From the NCBI GenBank assembly GCA_937927565.1, contig CALBDV010000786.1, forward strand, positions 1 through 6,881: DNA of 6,881 nucleotides, written 5' to 3'. The stretch is from an uncultured Holophagales bacterium (GTDB taxonomy: Bacteria; Acidobacteriota; Thermoanaerobaculia; UBA5066). Shown one piece after another: positions 6,554-6,881 of the stretch (its first letter is position 1; each line of letters opens with the position of its first letter). The notes under the pieces were generated by a model. That model ran no database searches. It was not told where the DNA came from and saw nothing but the letters and a program-made list of their open reading frames with translations. The translations under genes were made by a program, and so were the position numbers.

Positions 6554-6810
6554 GGTGTTCTCGGCGAGCCGAATTCTCCAGCTCTGTGCTTCGTCCAGAA
6601 CTCGGATGTGAGGCCGCGGACGAGATTGTCGCCCCACCTCCCATCGGCCTTCTCGATGAAGTCTCTGATGTCCTCGTCGTTCCTCAAAGCGCCATAGAAC
6701 GCCTCGTTGATCTCCTGCGCGTCAGCGGCGTAGAGAACTTCTTTCGTCCCGATCAACCCGAAGAACGGAGCACTCACCGTGCTAGCCGCCTTGATCCCAT
6801 TGATCCCCAT
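6550..6810 (-). CDS. 86-aa unknown protein behind the duplicated leader
   Basis: The start ATG 6810 has a strong Shine-Dalgarno, GGAGGT, at 6816-6821 with a 5-nt spacer, within the leader that is also found at the left end of the window. The protein begins MGINGIKAASTVSAPFFGLI, then is acidic and soluble-looking (ADAQEINEAFYGALRNDEDI), then has aromatic motifs ADGRWGDNLVRGLTSEFW. I do not recognise the family. Its mildly hydrophobic N-terminus lacks a clear signal peptide pattern. The gene converges on the DUF2493 gene with stops overlapping in CTAG, leaving no room for a terminator between them. A paralogue probably begins at 21 and leaves the window. Confidence 0.7.
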   Translation of the reverse strand: MGINGIKAASTVSAPFFGLIGTKEVLYAADAQEINEAFYGALRNDEDIRDFIEKADGRWGDNLVRGLTSEFWTKHRAGEFGSPRTP

Positions 6811-6870
6811 TCGGCACCTCCGTCTGCGGACAGCCGCAACTAGCGATATACCATAGACTTACGGTGACAC
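6800..6870 (-). repeat. Right copy of duplicated promoter/leader with RBS and start codon
   Basis: Positions 6805-6844 are identical to 16-55, and 6845-6870 match at 20 of 26 bases. The hairpin TGCGG/CCGCA (6825-6838), the GGAGGT (6816-6821) and the ATG (6810-6808) are all inside the conserved core. Upstream on the minus strand lie a -10-like TATGGT and an A/T-richer segment that differs more between copies than the leader does. Confidence 0.9.
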
Positions 6871-6881
6871 CCTTTTCTCCA

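Noticed and set aside
16..6844. The end repeats as attL/attR of an integrated element.
   Set aside because: The repeat consists of hairpin, RBS and start codon of small genes, and no integrase or tRNA is in the window; duplicated leader fits better.

Overview
The window is GC-rich bacterial DNA with GTG and TTG starts and strongly G/C-biased third codon positions. No rRNA, tRNA or taxon-specific gene is present, so I cannot place the organism beyond a high-GC bacterium. The content is that of an accessory or defence-type island: small co-oriented operons of conflict-associated families, decayed genes, an insertion-sequence remnant, and a duplicated promoter/leader at both ends.

Layout. At each end (about 11-81 and 6800-6870) lies the same leader, 40 bp of it identical. 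On the minus strand it carries a small hairpin, a strong Shine-Dalgarno and the start codon of a small gene. The right copy drives an intact 86-residue unknown protein (6550-6810). The left copy starts a related gene that runs off the window. Between them, the left third (100-2571) is a graveyard read on the minus strand. It holds a frameshifted JAB/JAMM metalloprotease-like gene (100-698), translationally coupled to a multiply frameshifted gene of unknown family (698-1467), and a 3' remnant of an ISKra4-type transposase (1510 to about 1950). It also holds a cyclic-nucleotide-binding sensor gene broken by an amber codon and a frameshift (2050-2436), and a coding-like scrap upstream of that (2461-2571).

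The middle (2574-5804, minus strand) is the most interesting part. A STAS-like plus GHKL ATPase protein, a 107-residue protein of unknown function and a 574-residue protein with a PD-(D/E)XK nuclease motif are arranged as a probable operon. The ATPase gene has one apparent missing G in a G-run; restoring it recovers a complete GHKL C-terminus. Divergent from this, on the plus strand, are an 82-codon gene with an internal amber codon (5915-6163) and an intact SLOG-superfamily DUF2493 (YspA-like) gene (6224-6553). The latter ends tail-to-tail with the 86-residue gene.

How the genes may work together: the ATPase, small protein and nuclease could be a sensor/switch-plus-effector module of the anti-phage type. 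This is inferred from domain pairing and gene order only. The JAB and cyclic-nucleotide sensor genes look like ruins of other conflict systems. Most frameshifts fall at or beside short homopolymers, so slippage and sequencing error both have to be considered. The intact 1.7-kb nuclease frame and the two substitution-type amber codons argue that at least part of the damage is real.
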